Shown in pieces: positions 9,860 to 20,296 of a stretch of 64,000 nt of DNA. Each line of letters opens with the position of its first letter. The first letter of the stretch is position 1. The position numbers were made by a program, and so were the translations under genes. The stretch is from Himantopus leucocephalus (taxonomy: Eukaryota; Chordata; Aves; Charadriiformes; Recurvirostridae), in the NCBI GenBank assembly GCA_003993805.1, contig RSEF01000004.1:12082459-12146458 (forward strand), in the 5' to 3' direction. A model generated the notes under the pieces. That model had not been told where the DNA came from and searched no databases. It saw only the letters and a program-made list of their open reading frames with translations.

Positions 9860-12800
9860 TGAATTAATTCTCAGAGAAGAGCATATTTTATGATACTGCA
9901 TGACATAAGCAAATGCTAAATACAAGTGGTAAAACCAGACATTTTTCTTGAACTTAATTGTTAACAAAAAGTCCTATTGAAAGAAAGCTGAGAGGCAGCA
10001 AAGACTGTATCCAGAACTGAGGCAGGTCCTGCAGCAGAGTGTTTCTATATATGGACATGCCATCTTTTTTGTTTTTAATGACATCAGATGTTTTGAGTCA
10101 TGAGTAATAATCCCAAGGAACCAAAGTAAAGGGGCAGAAGTATTACTGTCTAGAAACAGTTACTCATCTAACGTTCTGCAGGTGCTGAGCACTGCTGAAT
10201 GATGCTAATTGGCCCCAGATTTTATTGTCTCTTGTTTGCATCGGTAACTATCTACTGCTGTCCTGCAAAACAGCTTATCTGGCTTTGCTCATATATATTC
10301 TATTCTTTGCATTTCTTTATTTCCAGAAGAAGCAACCAGTGAAATTGCTCACACAGTTCTGCTTTCCCTCCCTTACATCTACTATGATATTTCCATGGGC
10401 TTATGCTTTTGTATTTGTATTTTGGACTGAATTGATATACTCTTCAAGTTTTTCCAAATACATTCAGACACTCCAAGTTGATCTTTTTCAGTCATGCTTT
10501 GTAAGTCCCCACAGTGGATGAATAACAGGCAGTGTCTGCTTAGCACAGTGCCCAATAGCTGTTGCCAAGTCATCCAACAAGTGTTTGCATGTCAGTGACT
10601 TGATAAATGTTTCTGCCACTTCCCTGAAAACTTCCAGATCTTTTTTCCAGTGTTTTTTCTCCCTTCTGCCTTTTGTATCAGGATGTGTAATGCATATTTC
10701 TCTTAACTAAGTATATGAACATCACCACCAAATTAAATGTTTTTGATTGTGTAGATTTGAATTAGAATTAACCTCTGGATCTTGATGTTGGATTAAACTC
10801 AGCCCTGTTGAAAATAGTTGTAATTCTATTTAAGTAAATTTAAATAGCAGTTGGATTTTGCTCTGCTTTTGTGTGTTCTTCATCAAAAGCCTGAGTTTGA
10901 GCTGATACTGATCTAAACAGGAATGACTGTGGTACTAATGGCACAAATACAAGACAGAAGCAGTCATGGTACAGCTCCTGCTAGCTGCGATGGGGCTATA
11001 TCCACAATGCTGCTACTTTCTTTTTGTCATGTGGTTGGAAGATGGATGAGACAGTAGGTATTATAAAAACAATAACAGAACCTCTGCTAGACTGAAAAGA
11101 AGTGCTAACTTCAATTTGACAGGGACATTGAGGGTATTCCAAAAGCAGTGTTTTAAATCCTTTTTTAAAAGAACAAAAAACTTGTAAATTCCGAAGCATA
11201 TTATGGGGGTCTTGCTGAAATGTAATCATAGAATACTGCAAACATCCATAAGTAAACGTGAATAAATCCTACAGTAGAAACAGGTTACACATTTCAGTTT
11301 TGTGGTATAACCTAAATAATAACCTGACCCTTTTTGTTAGAAAGGGTGAGACGTGACTGGTCCCCATTTAAATTATATTCTGTTGAATCTGAAAATCTCC
11401 AGAATACAGGGCTACAGAAAGTATAGCATTTAAATAGATAAATCCATAGAGTTTTTACTGGGAGGTTACCTGACAACCAGAAGGCAGTAGGCTAGAGCCC
11501 AGCGGGGCTGTAAGAGAAGATTCTATGCTGGCTCAGCTCCCTTTCCAATGCGAGCATTTAGATGAATATAAACATATATAGCCTCGTATTACCAGAAATA
11601 TTATGACTCTAAAGAGACCCAGAGTTACATGCTGTGAGTTGAGAGTTCACAATGTTACGAAAAAAAAATCAAAAGTTGCACTTTTCCAGTAAAATACAGG
11701 TTGTAGTATCTTTATGCAGAAGACTCTGTTTTATGATATGCATTTCTAGAAAATCGTACCGTAAATCCAAAACTCAGAGTGTTTTTATTTATTTAGGCTA
11801 ACCCTTCCCAAGTTCAGAAACAAAACATTAATCTCTTCTAATTTAGCATGTCATTCAGTGTTGTAATACCAAACATTTCTGAAAGACGGTGCATTTAAGA
11901 AGCACAGTGTTGTCACACAGCTGGCAGGTTAACTCGGTTCTCCTGTGTTGTGTGCTTTGGGCTCAGCCAGGGAGAAATCTTCAGAAGTTCTGATCACTGA
12001 AGTCGCTATGAACATACCATACATTTAGTATATTTTTCAAAAGAAAGTTATACAAAGTAACTGATATTAAATGCTTCAGTGATTAGACTAAATAACAGTA
12101 TATATTTTAGAGGTATCTTATATATATATTTTTTTGTCACTCACACCTGGGAGCCTGTCTCATCTTGTCCGGGTAGATGTGTGTGCTATCAAAGTAGTTC
12201 CTGGAGTTGCTTTTTGGTGCGTATTTTCTTTCTATTTTTTTAGGTTAAGAAAAAAGAAAAAAAGTAACTTTTATGAGTATAAAAAGTGAACTCCTTAAAA
12301 TGCATATATAAAACATACTACTAGTTCCATTTACACAAATATGTAAACAGGTGTTCTTGAAAATGACATAACTGCTTGCTAGGATATAACAACTCTTACT
12401 AAGCCATGGAGGCTTCTTGTATAAACACCTTTTAGAGCTTTCAAGAAATGCTAACTATGTACCTGGAAAATGATCTTTTTGCCTTGGGGGACCTTAAGAA
12501 CTACAAGATAAATTTGCATTTAGGGACCTTTTTAATGCACTTCAAATTGATATCGCATGTGTGATCTGATCCAAACTACTTTGCAGTGAGGCAAGTTAGT
12601 AACAGAGAAGATCAATCATATCTGTAACAACTTGAGCTGGTTTTGGGAAGAATCAGTCTTTGTCATTTGAAAGTCAAACAAAATCTAAGTTTCCTTCTCT
12701 CTAATGATGAAGTGCAGGTGTAAGAGCCTATCAGATCTTAAGGTTAGAGATGAAAGCTATCTGTAATTAAGTCATTATTTATTTAACCTGTCTGCTCAGT

Positions 12801-15800
12801 GCTCTAAAAGCACTTGGGTTGAGTCATTCATTTGAAACTTATTTTAAAACATCAAAAAAAAAATTACTTCCCTTGAAGCAGAGCAATATATAACAGAATA
12901 TTTTTATACAAAATCTCTTTTGATGTAATTTTCTGTGCCTCTAGGAAAAGAACACAAGAATTCTGTCTCTTAAAAAAGTTTGTGCATAGGTGCCAAGTGT
13001 CTCAATTAATGTGCCCATATAACGATATCAAGAAATGGTGATGGAAAAATATACTTACACAGTGGCAGTAGAAGGTAACACTGACAAAAGGCTCTATTGT
13101 AATAGTTTCTTCATAGGATCTACGTTGTTTCCTATAATTGTCTGTTTCTCTCCCATTGAGGCTCAGAAGAACTACGTTCCTGACTCGAGTGGCTTAGTGA
13201 GGTGCTTTAAATCCATAGGAAGAATCTGGGTCTTCACACTCTTTTCTTTTATGGCACTATGGCAAAGTGTTGGTTCATTTCTCCTGTCACTAGGTATGCA
13301 GGGCAGGTAAAAATGATATATGTATGCCTTGAAATTTCATTCCATTCCCCTATTTGCTACCATCATTGAGAGAACATTCAGATATTATTCCTGTAGGCTG
13401 TTACATTCATTCATCTTGGAACTGGATTTTTTTCCCCTTCCTGTTTGGTGATCAGCCTAAACTCCTAGCCTGCGGTAATGAAAAGTTATGGCGAGAAAAA
13501 GATGTGCATAAAGAAGTGTAGGACTGGAGATTAAACTCCCTATTGCAATTCATGTTATGCTAATGAGGCACATAAGATCATTCAGAGCAGGGTAATGCAG
13601 TGATATTACCAAGAAACCTACATAATTTACTATGGGGAGCCTTTACATAATACATCATATTTCAGCAAGAAACTTAATAAAAAGAAGCTTAATGCATAAA
13701 TACCACCAAGAAGCGTAGAAGATAATGCAGCATTTGATCAGGCTAATATATAAACACGACTGTGAAACCTGATTTCCAACAAGTTACTCAAGAATCAAAA
13801 TAAACATATTGCTTATTGTTACTGCTGAAACAATAGCTTAATAACTAAGAATACCAGAAGAGGCATAATAAACATTTCCTGTTATTTATATTCCCCAGTT
13901 GCCTATAGTGGCAATATAACTTAATATTTGATTGAATGGTCTAGATACGAAAGCTATTTCCCTTGCAAAGTAATCCTAGCACTCAGTTGTGGTACAGCAA
14001 GAAGTGTTACCATGGTACTGTCATGAGGCTTCTCCCATGATATTTTTCCCTTAATTTTATTGGTGCTGCCATTTTTAAAGCCATTCGGTTTCATTGAATA
14101 ATATATATATATATAGTGATATAACATGTTTTGACTTCTGCCCCCTCAAGGGTCAAAAGAATATCACTCAATTGTTCAATCAAGAGAATGTTATTTGTTA
14201 GTATTAGCATTATGGGAGAGTTTAATATCTCTTTGAAAATCTGGGATGCCCATGTGAAACAGATGTCTTTTATTGGTACCTTCGCTGAAGAAGTGTCTTT
14301 CAAAACCACGGCAGAAAAAGGGTAGGGGAGAAAAGTGAATAGACTTAAGCGACATGATCGCTACGTGATTTAAGAGTCCTGACTCACTGGCTGGGGTTCA
14401 TGTGTCTCTTCTGCATTATGTCTGAGGCAGTGACCTTGCATATGAAAACATAGTTGATCTGGAGGAGTCAAGGAGTCACCTGTGTAAACTGTTTCACAGA
14501 AGTGCAAAACTGTACCTAATTACTACTGTATTTCTGTGGGTATTAAGCGAACTATATTGGTGTTAAGGGTCAGCTAAATTTCCCCTGGAAAATTCTTAAA
14601 TTGATCTTTTTTCTCATATAAATGTCTTTATTTCAGTAAGCTTCTAAAACCAAAGTTAAGTGAAGATTCAAAAACTTGTCAGGCTGGTTTCTGTCAGGCC
14701 AGATGAAAATACAGACTTCTGGGGCTGATGGATTTAGTCAGCCCTGATAGGCGCACTGTCGCACAGCTGAAGACATGAGGGCTGCAAAACAAATCCTGAC
14801 TTCGCAGCTGGTGACAGTGAAAACTGTAAGAACCGGAGTTAAAGATCTGGATGTTCCTTCTGAAGATCTGGACAGCTCTGGGAGCTTTGGCTCTGGATTT
14901 CACAAGTATTTCTTCCATCCACACAGACATTTGAAGTCATCAGCTCCATATTCTGGGGCTCTTAGTTCAGCCATTGCTTCTAAAGCTTGAGCATTTCCAA
15001 ATCTTCATCAATTAACTAGGTATGGCAGGGAGCCAGAAACCATAGCTTTTAGTGCTGTAGTGAGGTCAGGTGAATCTCATTCTTTGTCTTAAGGCCTTCC
15101 AGCTACTGTAAACTCACTTCTCCCAACAAAATCAGTGTCCTTTCAGAAATGCCCCCCTTTCAGAAAGATTTTGCAGAACAAGTTATCAAGACTTGCATGT
15201 GCAGCAGCAAACTACATCCAGCATGGAGGGTGGTCATGTAGGGAGGCTGGAAAGGAGATGTAGCACTGAGCTATGTTGGAAAATTCAGTAAGGCATTAAA
15301 ATCGGAAAATTAAGAAGGCAGTGTTTGCTGGGCTGCCACCCAGCAAAGACGTAACTGAGTCAGGGATAGTATCAAGTATTTTCCCCCTTCCCTTTTAAAG
15401 ATCAGGATTAATTTTGTCTCTTCTAGTTTTATATAGTAGGTAAGTATTAATGGCTGAAATATCCTCAGCTACCTTTTTTTTTTTAAATACCATAACATAA
15501 AGTATTTCAGAACAAACCTGACCTGAAAATTTTTTAACTTTTCTACATACTCTGAGCTCTCTCCATGTGTCTAGAATTGGTGGAGTGCTGTCTGTCACTT
15601 TCAGCTCCTCTTCGGACATGCTTAGATCCCAGCCCAATCTGCAATACCCCAACAGGTTTTAGAGTGGAGATCCAGGGGACTTCTGATGTGGCAGTATTGG
15701 ACTGGCTGCTTGAAGCTCAAGGTCTGGATGTCAGTCATGCAATTTCTGTTGTCCTGTTTTCATTGAATATAATTCCAAATTAAGACAGAGTGAGTCATGC

Positions 15801-16225
15801 ATTATCCAGAGTTTTTAAAATCCTTTAGGTTTTGTCCCCTAATTTTCAGACAGTTTTGGAAAAGCAAAACAGTTGGTCAATATTGAAATGTGATGAAGTA
15901 TGTCAACTTATTTCTCAGTAGCAGTAAAGCACTGATAATGTAATCCTTATTCTATTTCTAATTCCCTGTGTGAAAAATGTAATACCCCATGACTTTATCT
16001 TTATTCAGCATCCTTATTATTCCAATCACAGGATTTTTTCCAGTACTGTGTGCATAGAACATTATTTGTTTATCTCTAGATTTGTAAGTACAAAATGATT
16101 TAGGGAAAAAAAAATCTTGTTTCAACAATTTGCCGGTTTGAGTCTCTAAATATACCTTACAATGAAAACATGAAATAAAACTGAATTAATTTATGCTAAG
16201 TTGATCCATTAGTGTTCATCTCGGG
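9860..16225. other. Non-coding unique DNA
   Basis: AT-rich, with no recognised gene or interspersed repeat. It includes a short AT run near 14100-14114. The longest open frames (10225-10521 plus, 13035-13310 plus) are T-rich or low-complexity with no motif I recognise. A block at about 13440-13720 has octamer-like ATGCTAAT and ATTA cores and no homopolymers; it could be a conserved element but is unproven. Confidence 0.6.
14099..14115. repeat. AT dinucleotide microsatellite
   Basis: Uninterrupted alternating TA of about 16 bases. It is a simple repeat, likely polymorphic in length. Confidence 0.85.
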
Positions 16226-16872
16226 GAATCACGGAATTTTCAGAGTTGGAAGGGACCTCTAGAGATCATCTAGTCCAACTCCCCTGCCAAAGCAGGATTG
16301 CCTAGAGCACATTACTCAGGACTGCATCCAGGCGAGACTTGAAGATCTCCAGAGAAGGGGACTCCACAACCTCCCTGGGCAGCCTGTTCCAGTGCTCTGT
16401 CACCCTGACCGTAAAGAAGTTTTTCCGTATATTTGAACGGAACCTCCTATGTTCCAGCTTGTGCCCATTGCCCCTCGTCCTGTCATTGGGAACCACTGAA
16501 AAGAGTCTGGCTGCATCCTCCTTCAACCCACCCCTAAGATACTTGTATACCATAATAAGGTCTCCCCTCAGCCTTCTCTTCTCCAGGCTAAAGAGTCCCA
16601 GCTCTCTCAGCCTTTCCTCATAAGGGAGATGCTCCAATCCCTCAATCATCTTAGTTGCCCTGCGCTGGACTCTCTCCAGCAGTTCCCTGTCCCTCTTGAA
16701 CTGGGGAGCCCAAAACTGGACACAGTATTCCAGTTGTGGCCTCACCAGGGCAGAATAGAGGGGGAGAATGACCTCCCTCGACCTACTGGCCACACTCTTC
16801 CCTATGCAGCCCAGGATTCCATTGGCCTTCCTGGCAGCAAGGGCACATTGCTGGCTCATGGATAATTTCATG
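16226..16872 (-). mobile_element. CR1 LINE, 5'-truncated, with intact ORF end
   Basis: This is the best-preserved transposon in the window, about 650 bp. The plus strand begins with the complement of the CR1 terminus (gaatcacggaattttcagag, then ttggaagggacctctagaga and tccaactcccctgcc). The minus strand then reads an uninterrupted CR1 ORF2 end (16302-16871). The 5' end breaks off near 16872 into unrelated unique DNA. The tail and internal sequence differ from the 2238-2549 copy, so it belongs to another CR1 subfamily. No target-site duplication is seen, as usual for CR1. Confidence 0.95.
16302..16871 (-). pseudogene. CR1 ORF2 C-terminal fragment (reverse transcriptase end)
   Basis: There are 189 codons ending in a stop, with motifs typical of the region after the CR1 reverse-transcriptase catalytic core: [19 protein letters not shown] near the start, [20 protein letters not shown] around residues 30-50, [20 protein letters not shown], then [16 protein letters not shown], and a final [20 protein letters not shown] near the end. 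The endonuclease and the catalytic palm residues are absent because the element is 5'-truncated, so it cannot retrotranspose. The lack of stops or frameshifts suggests fairly recent insertion. The apparent initiator methionine is an internal codon, not a true start. Confidence 0.93.
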
Positions 16873-19122
16873 GGGAAACTATGATGGGTCTGATTTTTTG
16901 ATCCCTAATTATACTAGATTAAGTAAAAATGATTCCATAAAGGTCACTTTCATAAAAGAACTATCAGCCACAATTTAAAGCAGCTGTTATGAAACAGGAG
17001 GTAAAACTAGGTGAGATGCTAATGAGATTTACAAACTTACCTGCCATTTCAAGGTCATCTTAGTACTTGTGTAATCAGAATATGTTATCAATTTTTGGGT
17101 ATGTAGAGTGCTTAAGTTCTGAAAATTCATTTTTTTAATTCCATGCTATTTATTAAAGCATGTAAGTAAAAGACTATAACTGACATTTCCTAAGATATAT
17201 ATCACATCAAGACAACCAAACATTACACAAAAAAGCCATTTTTATGAAAATGATCAACATTAAACAGCCTGAGAATCTGGACAAAGCCTTTTTTAAACAA
17301 ATGGCAAAATGTGTTTACACTCATTTATTTCTGTGTTGATAGCTATTTACACAGCACAAACAGCAGATAATATTAATTAACTATTAATCTCAGTGTCCAC
17401 AATATCTAGATATTTAACAGTGTATAAAAACAAATCAAAACCCCCAAAATACACCCCCTCACAGAGAAAACAGTTTCTCGTAAGTATCACTTGTCATCAG
17501 GAACAAATTTGTCTTACCAGTGAGATATAATTATGGGAGCAGAGTTTGTCCTTATAAGAGACTATGTGGAAATGCCTGCTTTCCAGCTCTGCAACATGAA
17601 ATGTGAAGTCTAGTCCCAGGGCTATCTCACTCAAAGGTCACCTCACAAGTTTCTCCAGCCAAGGGAGATACACGTGCCACTAATTTGACTCTCACATTCC
17701 TTGCAGCAAAGTCTTACTTGCAGCATTGTGCTGTGGGCTTTCTGCAGCTCTATTTCTTCATGGGCCAGCTGCAGCTGCTGTACAAGAAATCTTACACGCT
17801 GGAAGAGAAGGAACTCAATACATCTGGCTACTAATGCAATCTTGCTGGCAAATCCTTTGGATATAGTTCCAAAGTCCACTGAAGCTAAGGGAAGAATCTC
17901 TGACTCGCGGACTTTGAATCAGGTCCATACATCCCTGATGGTATATTTCTTAAGGTCTGGCTCTGTGGGGAGTTAAGTATCCAACTTACAGTTTCAAAAC
18001 TATATTTAAATTAACTCTCTTAGTCCAGAGAAGCATCTTATCCTTTGTAGCTTTGCAATGAAAAGGGTTCTAACAGGTTGAATTGTGTTCAGGTCCTCAC
18101 CTTTGCCCCGGTTACCATACTTTCACAAGAATCATCTCAGCAATTAAAGGTCAGACCTGAACTAAGTCAGAGGATCATGCAGAAGAAAAGTGGCAGCGGG
18201 CTATGTCATGCTGATGCCCCACTGTATGGAACAATAATGGCTATAAATAGCAAGGGATTCTTCAGTAAGAGGGCTAGTATCTCTTTACTTGAGTAGATGT
18301 GCTGCTATAAATGAAATAATTCAGCAACCTCAGATGAACAGTATTTGGTCCATTTAACAATACTTTTTGGCATACAAGTTTGATAGGCACTTAGTCATAT
18401 CTCTCTTAATTAGTTCTTTATGTTTGGTTCTGCTTCAGCTTTCACTTTGCCACATGATCCTCCTTTGCTTTTCTGTGTTTCCCTTGTACATGCTAATCAG
18501 TTTGCCAGGCCATTCTCAGTCTCCCCAGGGCCAACATGCTTTTAGCTGCGCTCCGTAACCTCTGCCCTGTGTCTTTCTCAGTATTTCTTAGATGTCTTGC
18601 TTTGACTCTGTGTTGTGCCGTCTTGAAGAAACCTGTTTGACTATGGAGAAAAAGGCATGCAATGAGGCATCAATAAAGGGACAAAGATCAGGTACCTTGA
18701 GGAGGTAGAACATCAATAAAAAATGAAGGAATGAATGCCTCTGAGGAAGATAAAGCAGCATGATTCACAGCTCTGGAGAATGCTAAGCAGGCTTGAAATG
18801 TTTGTAAGGTAAATAATGGCCGAGGATCAAAAAAGAAAACAAAGCAGATGAAGCATAGCATCAAACAGAATTTAAATAAATCATTAGCAGGAAAACCTCT
18901 TTCTTGAACCATAGGACACTAAACAGCATTTAATTAAAAACGTGTGATCTTCTCATATGACTACTTTTGTAATATCTTTCCATGTATTTTGGTGATATTG
19001 AGGCCAGAAGGGCTGGCGTCCTGGGCTGAACAAGATTTAAATAATAAAATTTATGCTGAGGTCAGTGAAAAAACCCTGGTTTACTTCAGTGGAACCATCA
19101 GCTTGCCTATTCTTGGGTCTGA
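16873..19122. other. Non-coding unique DNA with one possible exon
   Basis: AT-rich, no repeats recognised. The stretch 17640-17990 is richer in GC than its surroundings and contains the minus-strand exon candidate at 17718-17798. Nothing else can be named. Confidence 0.6.
17718..17798 (-). other. Candidate internal exon, coiled-coil-like peptide
   Basis: On the minus strand, a pyrimidine tract ending ccttctcttccag precedes an 81-bp segment that is followed by gtaagact, a good donor (caa|gtaaga). The length is an exact multiple of three and one frame is open across it, encoding 27 residues that include LVQQLQLAHEEIELQ. The run of L, I, Q and E is compatible with an amphipathic helix or coiled coil. 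The open frame extends beyond the segment on both sides, so the frame alone is not proof. I do not recognise the protein. It could be an exon of an unidentified minus-strand gene, a relic or chance. Confidence 0.33.
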
Positions 19123-19199
19123 AAATCAATTCTGAACTTGACACCTGCCGTTTTATCAGTNAAATCAATTCTGAACTTGACACCTGCCGTTTTATCAGT
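19123..19199. other. Contig-overlap duplication around N 19161
   Basis: Copy 1 (19123-19160) and copy 2 (19162-19199) are identical over 38 bp, from aaatcaattctgaac to ttttatcagt, separated by one N. Exact identity over a short length suggests a contig-end overlap left unmerged by the scaffolder. Confidence 0.9.
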
Positions 19200-19494
19200 C
19201 TCTCTCACTTAGCGTTGTAGCTGGTAAACACAGGAACTGGAGCTGTGCGTAATGCCCTGCTTGGGGAATCCTTGACCCCTTCCATAGTTAGGCCTGCCTT
19301 TGAACAGACAGGTAAAATCTAGCCCAGAGGACTGTGCAAAACAAAAAAAAAAGTTAGAGGAAGTCTTGGCCATTGTCATCTTTGCCTTGGTCTTCATCAG
19401 GAGCAAAATTAAAGTAGCTCATATTAGTGTACAGCTGGACAAATAACACTTGAATAACACTTTCTCTTTTCAGAAATATATGGTGATTTTTTTT

Positions 19495-19594
19495 NNNNNN
19501 NNNNNNNNNNNNNNNNNNNNNNNNNNNNNNNNNNNNNNNNNNNNNNNNNNNNNNNNNNNNNNNNNNNNNNNNNNNNNNNNNNNNNNNNNNNNNN
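19495..19594. other. Assembly gap of 100 N
   Basis: Exactly 100 Ns, which is a common placeholder length, so the true gap size is unknown. It follows a T run (gattttttttt-like) and precedes gcagctggagcgagagagg. Open frames that cross it are meaningless. Confidence 0.98.
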
Positions 19595-20150
19595 GCAGCT
19601 GGAGCGAGAGAGGCTGTGTTAAAAGTTGCTTTATTCCTTTTGAATGTGAAAAGAAAATCATATTTCTTTCCCAAATGGAGGGTGCAAACCAGGCTGCAGA
19701 AGGGGTTATGTTACTGTTTCTGTAAGGATCACTTTGTTAAGAGCCTCCAGATGGAGTGTAGCAGTGTTAACTAGTGTTGAGGCACCGCGAGAGCCATACA
19801 TTCACAGACATGTGGATAATGGGTGTGCGGTATCCCAGACATCTGTTAATGTATGTTACTTCTAAGTTTTCTAAGATGTGGGGAAGGAAAATGCTAAATG
19901 GCAGAGGAAAGGATGCTGGGTGGAAGGAGACTGGAGACCACCAAGAAAATTTAGGTATTAACCTAATGGAGCAGGAGAAGAGAAAATGGCCTGATGATTT
20001 AAATGTATTCTACTGTGAGGCATTACTTCATAACATACTCTCCTTACCCACTGAATTTTCAGACATGAAGATGAACACACTTAAAAATAAAATACATTCC
20101 TGAAACTGCGTGTAGGTACGATTCCTGCCTTGTAAACCTGGTTTGAATCC
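19595..20150. other. Non-coding unique DNA
   Basis: No gene recognised. A 109-codon plus-strand open frame (19774-20103) has no family motif, a mixed composition and no splice or start context I can support. Confidence 0.6.
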
Positions 20151-20296
20151 AGGTGTTTTTTGGAAGCTTTCAAGACCTGGCTAGACCAAGCCTTAAGCAG
20201 GCTGGTGTGAAGACAGTGTTGCCTGTTTTGAGTGGGGGATTTGCCTCCTTGACTTCCCGAGATATCTTCCAACCAGAATTCTTCTATGATTCTAAA
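20151..20296 (+). mobile_element. Old CR1 LINE 3'-end fragment
   Basis: This reads in the sense CR1 direction: aagctttcaagacctggcta, gaccaagccttaagcaggct, a cctgttttgagtgggggatt block, then gacttcccgagatatcttcc and aaccagaattcttctatgat followed by tct. The last part matches the CR1 terminus ('ccttccaacc ... attctatgattct'). It is far more diverged than the copies at 2238 and 16226 and has no ORF, so it is an old, decayed insertion. The 5' limit is uncertain. Confidence 0.75.

Noticed and set aside
10327..10500. 174-bp plus-strand segment with acceptor-like tttatttccag and donor-like gtaagtcc and an open frame
   Set aside because: The peptide is T-rich-codon, Phe/Ser-heavy and low in information, as in random AT-rich DNA; no family resemblance.
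19774..20103. 109-codon plus-strand open frame
   Set aside because: Mixed composition with no family signature, next to an assembly gap; no evidence of coding selection visible.
20138..20154. tRNA T-arm-like hairpin (cctgg, tttgaat, ccagg)
   Set aside because: No A box, anticodon arm or acceptor stem at the needed distances, so not a tRNA gene; it lies next to the old CR1 tail and is probably coincidence.
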